This document shows positions 53,416 to 61,600 of a DNA stretch of 64,000 bases, one piece after another. The stretch's first letter is position 1; every line of letters starts with the position of its first letter. The notes under the pieces were generated by a model that ran no database searches, was not told where the DNA came from, and worked only from the letters and a program-made list of their open reading frames with translations. The stretch lies in NCBI GenBank assembly GCA_963844805.1, contig CAWJPU010000007.1:62001-126000 (forward strand), read 5' to 3'. The DNA comes from JACCZR01 sp963844805. Its GTDB lineage: Bacteria; Actinomycetota; Thermoleophilia; Solirubrobacterales; Thermoleophilaceae. The position numbers and the translations under genes are program-made.

Positions 53416-55104
53416 ATGAGCCAGGATCAGCCCGGTCTGGATCGATCGGAGCAACGCCTCCGGAGCCTGCTCAACGCGGGCCGCGCCCTCGTTTCCGAGC
53501 TCGACCCGGACGCCGTGCTGGAGCGGCTGCTGGAGGCCGCCCGAGATCTCACGGGCGCCCGCTACGCCGCGCTGGGGATCCTCGACGACCGCAAGGAGCG
53601 ACTCGAGCGCTTCGTGACGGTCGGGATCGATCGAGACACCCGCCTCGCCATCGGTGACCTGCCGCGCGGCCGGGGGATCCTCGGGGAGCTGATCAGCCAC
53701 CCCGCCGTCCTTCGCCTCGCCGACATCGGCGAGCACCCCCACAGCTATGGGTTTCCCCCCGGTCACCCGCCGATGCGGACGTTTCTTGGCGCCCCGGTGC
53801 TCATCCGGGGAGAGGCGTGGGGGAACCTCTACCTGACCGAGAAGGTCGCCGGGGCGGAATTCGACGAGGGCGACGAGGAGACCATCGAGATACTCGCCGA
53901 GTGGGCCGGCGTCGCGATCGACAACGCTCGGCTCTACGCCCAGGCAAGCGAGCGCAGGCTCCAGCTGGAGACTGCCCTGCGCCGCTCGGAGGCGACGCTG
54001 GACATAACCCGGGCGCTCGGCGGCGAGGTGGACCTGAGCCGGGTCCTCGAGCTCATCGTCAAGCGAGCGCGCGCCCTCGTCGAGGCGCGGGCAGTCGCGA
54101 TTCTGCTCGCCGATGGCGACGTCCTGTGCGTCTCCTCGGTCGCGGGTGAAGTCGACCAGGACATTCGCGAGCTGAGGATCCCGGTCACCGGTACCGCGTC
54201 CGGTTCGGTGTTCGGCTCGAGGCAGGCCGCCCGGTTCGCCGTCGGCGACAGCGGTCTGCGCTCCCCCCTCGTGGAGGCCATGGGCGCGCAGAGCGCGCTG
54301 CTGGTGCCGCTGGTGTACCGGGCCAAGCCGGTGGGCGTGCTCGCGGCCTTCGACCACCAGGGCGCAACCCAGGAGTTCAGCCCGGAGGACGAGCGCCTTC
54401 TCGAGGCCTTCGGCGCTGCAGCCGCGACGGCCGTCGCCACCGCCCAATCGGTCGAAGCCGATCTGCTGCGGAGGAGCATGGCGGCCAGTGACCAGGAGCG
54501 CCGGCGCTGGGCGCGGGAACTCCACGACCAGACCCTGCAGGAGCTCGCCGCCATCAAGGTGGCGATCGATTCCAGGTCTCAGAGCCTGCTGGGAGAGGAG
54601 CAGCGGCAGATGGTCAGCGACCAGCTCGAGCAGACCATCCTGGGTCTGCAGACCCTCATCACCGAGCTCCGTCCCGCCGCTCTGGATGAGCTCGGGCTGC
54701 GCCCCGCGGTCGACGCGCTGGCCGAGAGGCTCGGGGCCCTGGGCGGATTCCAGATCCGGACCGACGTCCGGCTCGCGCCGGAGGTCGAGGGGGACCCCCG
54801 CCTCGCGGCCGACACCGAGGCGACCGCCTACAGGCTCATCCAGGAGTCGCTGAACAACGTCGTCAAGCACGCCGGGGCGGAGCACGTCCTCGTGCGGGTC
54901 GAGGAGGAGAACTCGTCCGTCACCGTCGAGGTGGAGGACGACGGCGAGGGCTTCGATCCCGAGGCCTCCGGACGGGGGACGGGGTTCGGCTTGCTGGGGA
55001 TGCGCGAGCGAGTCGAGCTGGTGGGGGGCTCGGTCGAGGTCGCTTCCTCACCCGGCGGGGGGACGAGGGTCAGGGCAAAGCTGCCCGCGGTCTACCGCGA
55101 CTGA
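53416..55104 (+). CDS. DevS/DosT-like heme GAF-GAF sensor histidine kinase
   Basis: 562 residues, intact. GAF-A (about 30-155) contains YGFPPGHPPMRTFLGAPVLI and RGEAWGNLYLTEK; His117 and Tyr139 are 22 residues apart exactly like the heme ligand His149 and distal Tyr171 of mycobacterial DevS. GAF-B spans about 175-345. The H-box is RRRWARELHDQTLQELAAIK and the ATPase ends with EDDGEGFDPEA and GFGLLGMRERVELVGGS. A redox/O2/NO sensor is strongly suggested. The DosR-like regulator is 1.3 kb away on the other strand. The 3' end overlaps the convergent flavoprotein by 13 bases. Confidence 0.88.
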   Translation: MSQDQPGLDRSEQRLRSLLNAGRALVSELDPDAVLERLLEAARDLTGARYAALGILDDRKERLERFVTVGIDRDTRLAIGDLPRGRGILGELISHPAVLRLADIGEHPHSYGFPPGHPPMRTFLGAPVLIRGEAWGNLYLTEKVAGAEFDEGDEETIEILAEWAGVAIDNARLYAQASERRLQLETALRRSEATLDITRALGGEVDLSRVLELIVKRARALVEARAVAILLADGDVLCVSSVAGEVDQDIRELRIPVTGTASGSVFGSRQAARFAVGDSGLRSPLVEAMGAQSALLVPLVYRAKPVGVLAAFDHQGATQEFSPEDERLLEAFGAAAATAVATAQSVEADLLRRSMAASDQERRRWARELHDQTLQELAAIKVAIDSRSQSLLGEEQRQMVSDQLEQTILGLQTLITELRPAALDELGLRPAVDALAERLGALGGFQIRTDVRLAPEVEGDPRLAADTEATAYRLIQESLNNVVKHAGAEHVLVRVEEENSSVTVEVEDDGEGFDPEASGRGTGFGLLGMRERVELVGGSVEVASSPGGGTRVRAKLPAVYRD

Positions 55105-56342
55105 CGATCGGGGTCGGCGAGCTTCTCGGGCCGGCCGCCGGCGATCACGCCGAGCCGGTGGAAGTCTTCGTCCAGCCCCGTCAACGGGTCGGACGCCGTG
55201 GCGTCGGAGTAGGGGAGCGCGAGCTCCTCGTGCGCTGCCAGGTAGGGAAGGAGGTGCTTGGCAGCGATCTTGCCCGGCGGCCACCACAGCGCCTGCTCGG
55301 AAACCTCCCAGTCCTCGCCCCGGCCGCCGGATACCTCGGCCCGCATGTAGCGCGGCACGCCGCCGGTCAGCAACAGGCCGCGCATGACCGGGCGGAAGTG
55401 GGTCGGCTCGATGTCGGCGCCGGCGTGCGCAGCGATGGCCTCACCCGCTGCTGCGGCCTGCTGCGCAGCCACACCGCCCTGCTTGAGGGCGAACGCGGTC
55501 GAGTCGCCCGCGGCGAAGACGTCATCGTGGCCGGTCACCCGGCAGTGGCCGTCGACGGGGATGAACCCGTCGCCGCTCTGGGGCAATCCGGGCACGGCGG
55601 GCCCGCAGAGCCTGGGCAGGCTCACCACGCGGTCCGCCGGCAAGCCGCCGTTCACGGCGGGAAGGACGTCGAGGGACTTCTCCCTGACTCGGGTGGCCTG
55701 GTGGTCGGGCACGAATTCGATCTGACGCTCGGCCATCAGATCCCACACCTCGTTGGCGGCCTTGGGCCCGAAGAGCTCCAGCGGAGCCGACTCGGGGGTG
55801 ACGAAGCGGATGTTCACGCCATGGCGGCCGCGCTCCGGGAACCGGGCTGCGGTCATGAGCGCGAGCTCGTAGAGCGGCAGCGGCCACGAGGCCGCCGGCG
55901 GCACCGCAAAGGCCAGTTCGCGAACCTTGTGCCGCCCCAGGTCGCGCAGCAGCGTGCGGAAGCGCGACGTGTAGCCAGGGCCCTGGATCGTCACGCTGCC
56001 GGGCAGGGCGATCTCGGGCCGGGTGCCGAGGGCCAGGAGAAGCACGTCGTATTCGAGCCGACGCCCGTCGGCGACCTCGACAAAGTGCCGGTCGGCGACG
56101 ACGCGCTCCAGCCGGCCCAGACAGAACTCTGTCTGCTGCTCGGCACAGATCTCGGCCAGGTCATAGCGGCGGCTCTTGCCCAGCCCGAAGGGCTCGGCGA
56201 CCGCCATCGGGCGGTAGGCGAAGTCCTGGACGTCCGCGAGCAGCCTGACCTCGACGAGCTCCGAGGCGAGCTCCCGCAGGGCCAGGAGCCCCTCCAGCCC
56301 GGCGACTCCCCCACCAACGACCAGCACCCGTGTCTTTGCCAT
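55092..56342 (-). CDS. FAD/NAD(P)-binding oxidoreductase (SQR-like), copy 1
   Basis: 416 residues, intact. The FAD-binding RVLVVGGGVAGLEGLLALRE, YDVLLLALGTRPEIALPGSV, TPESAPLELFGPKAANEVWD and DVFAAGDSTAFALKQGGVAA match the sulfide:quinone-reductase/NDH-2-like group. Four Cys are present, but not in a clear SQR catalytic pattern, so sulfide oxidation is not claimed. A long C-terminal region (YLAAHEELALPYSD) follows. A hairpin separates it from the response regulator upstream. It is about 35-40% similar by eye to the second copy at 58169. Confidence 0.85.
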   Translation of the reverse strand: MAKTRVLVVGGGVAGLEGLLALRELASELVEVRLLADVQDFAYRPMAVAEPFGLGKSRRYDLAEICAEQQTEFCLGRLERVVADRHFVEVADGRRLEYDVLLLALGTRPEIALPGSVTIQGPGYTSRFRTLLRDLGRHKVRELAFAVPPAASWPLPLYELALMTAARFPERGRHGVNIRFVTPESAPLELFGPKAANEVWDLMAERQIEFVPDHQATRVREKSLDVLPAVNGGLPADRVVSLPRLCGPAVPGLPQSGDGFIPVDGHCRVTGHDDVFAAGDSTAFALKQGGVAAQQAAAAGEAIAAHAGADIEPTHFRPVMRGLLLTGGVPRYMRAEVSGGRGEDWEVSEQALWWPPGKIAAKHLLPYLAAHEELALPYSDATASDPLTGLDEDFHRLGVIAGGRPEKLADPDRQSR

Positions 56343-56395
56343 GCGGTGAGTGTCGGGCCCGACCGGCTTGCGGGCATCGGCTATGTCGCGCAGTC

Positions 56396-56418
56396 CGCCT
56401 GCGGCTTAGCCGCAGGCG
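56396..56418. terminator. Perfect hairpin after the response-regulator gene
   Basis: CGCCTGCGGC-TTA-GCCGCAGGCG, a 10-base stem and 3-base loop directly behind the stop of the minus-strand regulator gene. No T-run follows on either strand, so it may instead attenuate or protect the mRNA ends. Confidence 0.5.
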
Positions 56419-57045
56419 TCAGTCCTGCAGCAAGCCTCGGTCCAGCGCGTAGCGAACCATCTCCGAACGGCTGGAGAGATCGAGCTTGCGCTGGATGTGC
56501 GCACGGTGGGTCTCCACCGTGCGGACGCTGAGATACAGGGTGCCGGCGATCTCCGCGTTGGTGTGGCCCAGGGCGATGAGGCGCAGCACCTCCACCTCGC
56601 GCTCGCTGAGGTCGTCGGGCGCGGGCTCCTCGGGGGGCTCCGCCACCAGGCGGGCGCCGAGCTGGGGGTTGAGGTAAGTCTCTCCGCGTGCCACCGATCT
56701 CACCGCGTCGACCAGCTCACGGCCCGCGGAGTGCTTGAGCACGTAGCCGAGCGCTCCCGCACGCATGGCCTCACGGGCATAGGCGGGTTCGCTCTGCATG
56801 GTGAGCACCACGATCGCCGTGTCGGGGGAGTCCTCCAGCAGGCCGGGCAGCGCCTCGAGCCCCGAGCCGTCGGGCATGTTGATGTCGAGCACGAGGACCG
56901 CCGGGCGCAGGGCCCTGACCTTGCGCCGGGTGGTCTCGACGTCACCGGCCTCGGCGACCACATCGAGGTCCTCCTCGGCGTCGAGCATCGCCTTGAGCCC
57001 GTCGCGAACGACCGGATGATCGTCCGCCAAGACGACCTTCTTCAC
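56419..57045 (-). CDS. DosR/NarL-type response regulator
   Basis: 208 residues, intact. Receiver KKVVLADDHPVVRDGLKAML with phospho-acceptor Asp54 in VLVLDINMPDGSGLEALPGL and Lys in GALGYVLKHSAG; the HTH has DLSEREVEVLRLIALGHTNA, EIAGTLYLSVRTVETHRAHI. Asp54 matches the phosphorylation position of mycobacterial DosR. GTG at 57045 is preferred over 57063 because GATGGGGA precedes it. It is divergent from the universal stress gene, as DosR is next to Rv3134c in mycobacteria. Partnership with the GAF kinase at 53416 is inferred. Confidence 0.9.
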   Translation of the reverse strand: MKKVVLADDHPVVRDGLKAMLDAEEDLDVVAEAGDVETTRRKVRALRPAVLVLDINMPDGSGLEALPGLLEDSPDTAIVVLTMQSEPAYAREAMRAGALGYVLKHSAGRELVDAVRSVARGETYLNPQLGARLVAEPPEEPAPDDLSEREVEVLRLIALGHTNAEIAGTLYLSVRTVETHRAHIQRKLDLSSRSEMVRYALDRGLLQD

Positions 57046-57195
57046 GTCCCCATCGTCGGGCACGGCGCGACGATACCCCGCCACCGGCCGCGCAGACCTC
57101 GGCAAATTACGGAGCTGCGGCGGGAAACCCCCCTGGGCGAGCGCGCCGGGCTCGGGCATCTTTGAGGGGACTGTGATGGGCTTCCCGAGCCATTC

Positions 57196-58134
57196 GTGAG
57201 CGACGAGCGCCCCCTGTTCATCTGCTTCGACGGCTCCGAGGACGCGCGGAGCGCGCTCGAGGACGCCGCCGACCTGTTCCCGGGCCGGAGCGCGCTCGTC
57301 GCAACCGCCTGGCACTCGCTGGCGGGGTTGATGCTTCACACCGACATCGAGGACCTGAGCGGCGAGATGCGCGAAGCCGCCGACGAGCTGGACGCTGCTG
57401 ACCACGATGCGGCCCAGCGGATCGCCGGCGAGGGCGCCGAGCTCGCGCGCGAATCCGGCCTGCGGGCCGAACCGTCTGTCGCGGCCAGCGACCGCCGCCT
57501 GTGGCCCGGCCTGCTCAGGCTTGCCGACGACCGGCGCGCCGCAATCCTGGTGGCCGGCGACCGCGGGCAGTCGAACGTCGAGACGGCGCTGCTCGGCAGC
57601 GTCGCGCACGGTCTGCTGCATCACAGCGAGCGTCCGGTCCTGCTCAGCGGCCACCGCCACCTCGGCGAGCGCTCGGGGCGGATCCTGCTCTGCTACGACG
57701 GCTCGGAGGCCTCGGAGCGCGCGATCGGCGAGGCCGGCCGCCAGTTCGGGCGCCGTCCCGCCGACGTCCTGGCGGTGTGGCAATCGATCCATCGCGAGGC
57801 CCCGACCGCGCTCGCGGGCGCCCCGGCCGACGTGGTGCTCAAGGCCCAGCGCAACCTGGACGGCGAGTTCGAGAGCCGCGCGTCACGGCTCGCCGAGGAG
57901 GGCGCCGCGCGCGCACGCGAGGCCGGCTTCGAGGATGTCGCTGCAGTTCCCCGGAAGGCGTCGGGGAACATCTGGGCCACGATCGCCGCGGCGGCAGAAG
58001 ACCGACGGCCGCAGGCGGTGGTGATCGGATCGCGCGGGCGCTCCGCGCTCCGGTCCGCACTACTCGGCAGCGTCTCGCGCGGAGTCGCGACGCACTCCCC
58101 GGTGCCCACCATGGTCGTGCCGCCGGGGCGATGA
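57196..58134 (+). CDS. Two-domain universal stress protein (UspA x2)
   Basis: 312 residues, intact. Each half has the ATP-binding G-x2-G-x9-G-S motif: GDRGQSNVETALLGSVAHGL in domain 1 and GSRGRSALRSALLGSVSRG in domain 2; the starts are PLFICFDGSEDARSALED and GRILLCYDGSEASERAIG. Double ATP-binding USPs of this kind are DosR targets in mycobacteria. GTG at 57196 follows GAGGGGACTGTGATGGG with the half-site GGGGACT at 57166-57172. The second flavoprotein gene follows after 34 bases, probably cotranscribed. Confidence 0.9.
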   Translation: MSDERPLFICFDGSEDARSALEDAADLFPGRSALVATAWHSLAGLMLHTDIEDLSGEMREAADELDAADHDAAQRIAGEGAELARESGLRAEPSVAASDRRLWPGLLRLADDRRAAILVAGDRGQSNVETALLGSVAHGLLHHSERPVLLSGHRHLGERSGRILLCYDGSEASERAIGEAGRQFGRRPADVLAVWQSIHREAPTALAGAPADVVLKAQRNLDGEFESRASRLAEEGAARAREAGFEDVAAVPRKASGNIWATIAAAAEDRRPQAVVIGSRGRSALRSALLGSVSRGVATHSPVPTMVVPPGR

Positions 58135-58168
58135 GGCGGACAGTTACGCTGCACCCGCAGGTGACGAG

Positions 58169-59353
58169 ATGAGCTCACACGGCACCCGGGCGGTCACCAT
58201 CGCCGGCGGCGGGATCGCAGCCCTCGAGGCGACCCTCGCGCTGCGCGATATGGCCGGCGACGTCGGGATCGAGCTGCTCGCGCCGGCCGCGGAGTCCGAA
58301 TACCGGCCGCTCGCCGTCCTCGAGCCGTTCGCGCTCGGCGAGATGCCCGCGCTGTCCTTGGCGAAGTTCGCCGAGGAGCAGGGCGCCGTGCTTCACCGCG
58401 ACACCCTCATGACCGTCGACCCCTCCGCGGGCGCTCTGCGCACCGGATCGGGCGAGGACAGGCCGTTCGACCTGCTGCTCGTCGCCGCGGGCGCCTTCCC
58501 CGTCGAGGCGGTCCCAGGGGCGCTCACCTTCCGTGGCCACCGCGACCAGCGCAGCCTCGGGCTGCTCTTCGAGGAGTTGGCGGCGAACCACCTGCGACGG
58601 CTGGTGATCGCCGTCCCCGATTCGAACGGCTGGACGCTGCCGGCCTACGAGCTGGCGCTCATGAGCCGCGTCAGCCTGACCGAGCGCGGCGTGCGCGACG
58701 TCGAGCTCGCGATTGTGACTCCCGAGAGCTCTGCGCTCGAGATCTTCGGCCCCGAGGCGAGCGCGTCGGTGGACGAGTTGCTGGAGCGGTCCGGCGTCGA
58801 GCTCCGGACCGGAGCGCGCCCTCAGCGCTGGGAGGCCGGGACGCTGCATGTCGATGGCGGCGATGGCGAGCCTGCCGACCGCGTCGTCGCCTTGCCGCGC
58901 CTGCTGGGCCCGCGGCTTGGAGGCCTGCCCGCCGACGCCGACGGCTTCATCCCCGTGGACGGGCACGGACTGGTGGAAGGGACCCAGAACGTATGGGCCG
59001 CCGGAGACGTGACCAGCAACGAGGTCAAGCAGGGCGGGTTGGCCACACAGCAGGCCGACGTGGCGGCCCAGGCCATCGCCGCCCGGCTGGGCGCCGAGGT
59101 CGAGCCCGAGCCCTACCGGCCCGTGCTCCGAGGGCTGCTCATGACCGGCGCCTCCGCCAGCTACCTCGAGTCGGGGGAGGGCGAGACCGCCGGAGCGAGC
59201 GCAGCGCTGTGGTCACCGCAGAGCAAGGTGGTGGGCCGCTACCTCCTGCCGTACCTGGGGGGTAGTGCGCCGGACGACGATCTGCTGATCGAGCGCCCCG
59301 AGCGCGGGGGCGTACCGATCGAAGTGGATCTCAGCGCGCCGCGCCACGGCTGA
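58169..59353 (+). CDS. FAD/NAD(P)-binding oxidoreductase (SQR-like), copy 2, without cysteines
   Basis: 394 residues, intact. VTIAGGGIAALEATLALRDM binds FAD, with FDLLLVAAGAFPVEAVPGAL, TPESSALEIFGPEASASVDE and NVWAAGDVTSNEVKQGGLAT. The order of motifs and the end (PEPYRPVLRGLLMTGASASY) parallel copy 1. No cysteine is found in the whole protein, so a sulfide:quinone reductase mechanism is excluded. Electron transfer to quinone or another acceptor is possible. Located directly behind the universal stress gene. Confidence 0.85.
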   Translation: MSSHGTRAVTIAGGGIAALEATLALRDMAGDVGIELLAPAAESEYRPLAVLEPFALGEMPALSLAKFAEEQGAVLHRDTLMTVDPSAGALRTGSGEDRPFDLLLVAAGAFPVEAVPGALTFRGHRDQRSLGLLFEELAANHLRRLVIAVPDSNGWTLPAYELALMSRVSLTERGVRDVELAIVTPESSALEIFGPEASASVDELLERSGVELRTGARPQRWEAGTLHVDGGDGEPADRVVALPRLLGPRLGGLPADADGFIPVDGHGLVEGTQNVWAAGDVTSNEVKQGGLATQQADVAAQAIAARLGAEVEPEPYRPVLRGLLMTGASASYLESGEGETAGASAALWSPQSKVVGRYLLPYLGGSAPDDDLLIERPERGGVPIEVDLSAPRHG

Positions 59354-59391
59354 CGCGACAACAAAGCGAACGAGGGGCGGCGCTCGCGCGT

Positions 59392-60003
59392 TCAGGTCTG
59401 CTTCATGACCGCGTAGACGATCCGCTCGCCTATCTCGACGATCGTGTCGCCGATGCCCGAGCAGGCGCGGTACAGCTCGCGCCGCGCGATGCGCTCGGTG
59501 CGGTCCTCCACCCCCAGCAGCTCTCCCATGCCGGTCAGATAGGCGTGCTCCAGCCGCCGCTCGGCCTGGATGGCCTGGTCGGCCGCCTCCTCCGCGCCGT
59601 CACGGTCCTCGCTCAGGAGTCCGATGGCCTCGTCGATCCTCGTGAGGGCGTCGAGGAGCGGATCCGCCATCCGGGTCAGGCCGGCGTCGGGCGGGGTCGC
59701 CATGACCTCTGACTCGTTCACGAGGTCCTTGATCTGATCCAGCGTGCGGTCGAGGCCGCGCGACAACGCGAACAGGTCCTCGGGCTCGAGCGGGGTGACG
59801 AACGCGTCGCGCAGCGCCTCCAGCAGGGCCCGCTTGGCCTCGTGCCCCCGCTGTCCGGCTTCGCGCACCCGCTCCGCTCCGCCGGCTTCGCCCCCGGCCC
59901 AGTCGGCAAAGGCGCGGGCGCCGTCTTTCGTCACCGATGTCTGGCGGCGCAGCATTCCGAGCACGTCGGGCGACTCAGGCGTGAACCAGTGCCTCCCGCT
60001 CAC
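59392..60003 (-). CDS. DUF47 (PhoU-like) phosphate transport partner
   Basis: 203 residues, all-helical. HWFTPESPDVLGMLRRQTSV, AERVREAGQRGHEAKRALLE, FALSRGLDRTLDQIKDLVNE and RIARRELYRACSGIGDTIVE fit the DUF47/PhoU-like family that accompanies PiT transporters. GTG at 60003 overlaps the transporter stop (GTGA), so the two are translationally coupled. It probably regulates or gates the transporter rather than transporting itself. Confidence 0.85.
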   Translation of the reverse strand: MSGRHWFTPESPDVLGMLRRQTSVTKDGARAFADWAGGEAGGAERVREAGQRGHEAKRALLEALRDAFVTPLEPEDLFALSRGLDRTLDQIKDLVNESEVMATPPDAGLTRMADPLLDALTRIDEAIGLLSEDRDGAEEAADQAIQAERRLEHAYLTGMGELLGVEDRTERIARRELYRACSGIGDTIVEIGERIVYAVMKQT

Positions 60004-61022
60004 GCCACGATCCTCCAGGCGGCCAGGGCGACGGCTGCGATCAGAGCGCAGGCGGGCATGGTCACGAGCCAGGCGAGCCCGATCTGGCGGACCAGCGGCC
60101 AGCGAACGTGGCGCCAGCGCTGGCGGCCGCCACCCACGCCGACCACCGAGGACGCGACGACCTGTGTCGTGGACGAGGGCGCCCCCGCGATCGATGCGCC
60201 GAAGATCACGCCCGCAGAGGCCGCCTGGCTCGAGAGCCCCTCCAGCGAGCCGATGCGGTAGATGCGTCGTCCCACGGTGCGGACTATCGACCAGCCGCCG
60301 AACGCGGTGCCTGCCGTCAGCGCCAGCGCGCAGACGAGCGTCGCCCATGTCGGGGCGTCCAGCCCGTCGGTGCGACCCTCGGCGAAGAGCAGGGCCGCAA
60401 TCACTCCCACGGCCTTCTGAGCGTCGTTTGCGCCGTGACTGAAGGCGAGCGCTGCGGACATGGACCACTGCCCCCCGCGGAGCGGCTTCCCCCAGCGGCG
60501 GGTGGCCCGCACCGCGGCCCGCCGCAGGAGTCGGATGACCGCCAACGCGGCCACGGCCCCCGCTAGCGGCGACAGCGCAAGGGCGATCACCGCGCCCACC
60601 ACGCCCACCGGGTGGCCGCCGTCGAAGCCGCCCCAGAGGACCGCGTTCGAGCCGCCCTCCATCAGGCTCGCCCCGACCAGTCCGCCGATGAGCGCGTGGG
60701 CGGAGCTGGAAGGCAGTCCCTTCAGCCAGGTGGCCATGTTCCACAGGACGGCTGCGGCCAGTCCCGCCCCGATGACCTCGACCGCCGCCGACGGGGGCAC
60801 CTCGACGATCCCCCCGATCGTGTCGGCCACGGCGGCGCCGACGACGAACGGGCCGATGAGGTTGAACACCGTCGCCAGCGCGATGGCCTGCCGCGGCGTC
60901 GCCGCGCGCGTGGCAACGAGGGTCGCGATCGCGTTCGAGGCGTCATGGAGCCCGTTGGACGCGGCGAAGGCGACGGCCAGCGCCACGGCGGCGACGAGGC
61001 CCGCGTCCACGCCTTCGAACAT
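60000..61022 (-). CDS. PiT-family inorganic phosphate transporter
   Basis: 340 residues, ten or so helices. The two PiT signature repeats are AASNGLHDASNAIATLVATR and AALAFSHGANDAQKAVGVIA. Further helices are IGPFVVGAAVADTIGGIVEV and LALTAGTAFGGWSIVRTVGR. It imports phosphate (with H+ or Na+, often as a metal complex). ATG at 61022 is the first start before the hydrophobic N-terminus. It shares the gap 61023-61129 with the CBS gene. Confidence 0.92.
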   Translation of the reverse strand: MFEGVDAGLVAAVALAVAFAASNGLHDASNAIATLVATRAATPRQAIALATVFNLIGPFVVGAAVADTIGGIVEVPPSAAVEVIGAGLAAAVLWNMATWLKGLPSSSAHALIGGLVGASLMEGGSNAVLWGGFDGGHPVGVVGAVIALALSPLAGAVAALAVIRLLRRAAVRATRRWGKPLRGGQWSMSAALAFSHGANDAQKAVGVIAALLFAEGRTDGLDAPTWATLVCALALTAGTAFGGWSIVRTVGRRIYRIGSLEGLSSQAASAGVIFGASIAGAPSSTTQVVASSVVGVGGGRQRWRHVRWPLVRQIGLAWLVTMPACALIAAVALAAWRIVA

Positions 61023-61117
61023 CGTGCGATAACACCGGGGGCGGGCACGGCAGGCATCCGTAGTTCGCCCCGCCGCGACCGCGGGAAGCGACCGATGGGC
61101 GTGCCCGGCGGGAGTCG

Positions 61118-61123
61118 TACGTT
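61118..61123 (+). promoter_or_regulatory. -10 box for the CBS gene
   Basis: TACGTT lies 6 bases before the ATG at 61130. Upstream, GATGGGC-GTGCCCGG resembles GATGGGC-TTCCCGA found before the universal stress gene and may be a shared regulatory element. Confidence 0.4.
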
Positions 61124-61129
61124 GGCTTC

Positions 61130-61579
61130 ATGAGCCCGATCGGAACCATCGTCCAGCCCCTCGCGCACAAGTTCTCGGCCCCGCCGTTCGAAGAGGCGGA
61201 GGTGGTCGACGTCATGCGGATGGGCATCATCAGCTGCCCGCACGACGCAACGGTGCCCGACATCGCGCGCACCATGGCCACCTACCGCATGCACTGCGTC
61301 CTGGTGCGGGACAGCACCGACGCGCAGCCGGTGGCGGTGGTGACCGACCTGGCCCTCGCAGCGGCCGCCGGCGAGCCGACGCGGACCGCCCGCGACCTGG
61401 CCGTGCCGGCCGCGACCGTCAAGGCGGACGAGCCGCTCAGCGTCGCCGCGCGGCGCATGGCGGACGAGGGAGTCGGCCACCTGCTCGTGATCCAGCCGGC
61501 GACTCATCACGCCCTCGGCGTGCTGTCCACGCTCGACGTGGCCGACGCGCTGGCCTGGAGCCCCCGCTCCGGCTCCTGA
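61130..61579 (+). CDS. CBS-domain pair protein (Hrp1-like)
   Basis: 149 residues. After 25 residues two CBS domains follow: VVDVMRMGIISCPHDATVPD with MATYRMHCVLVRDSTDAQPV and AVVTDLALA; then ARDLAVPAATVKADEPLSVA with MADEGVGHLLVIQPATHHAL and GVLSTLDVADALA. CBS pairs bind adenine nucleotides; the mycobacterial hypoxic response protein 1 (Rv2626c) is a similar small double-CBS protein. Whether this one binds AMP is not shown. It converges on the glycosyltransferase gene. Confidence 0.87.
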   Translation: MSPIGTIVQPLAHKFSAPPFEEAEVVDVMRMGIISCPHDATVPDIARTMATYRMHCVLVRDSTDAQPVAVVTDLALAAAAGEPTRTARDLAVPAATVKADEPLSVAARRMADEGVGHLLVIQPATHHALGVLSTLDVADALAWSPRSGS

Positions 61580-61600
61580 AGGCAGCATCCCGCCGCCCGC

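Noticed and set aside
57161..57180. A mycobacterial DosR box before the universal stress gene
   Set aside because: Only the half-site GGGGACT is present; the second half AGTCCC is missing, so I report it only as a weak hint.
55092..59353. Calling both flavoproteins sulfide:quinone reductases
   Set aside because: Copy 2 has no cysteine and copy 1 lacks a convincing catalytic cysteine pattern.
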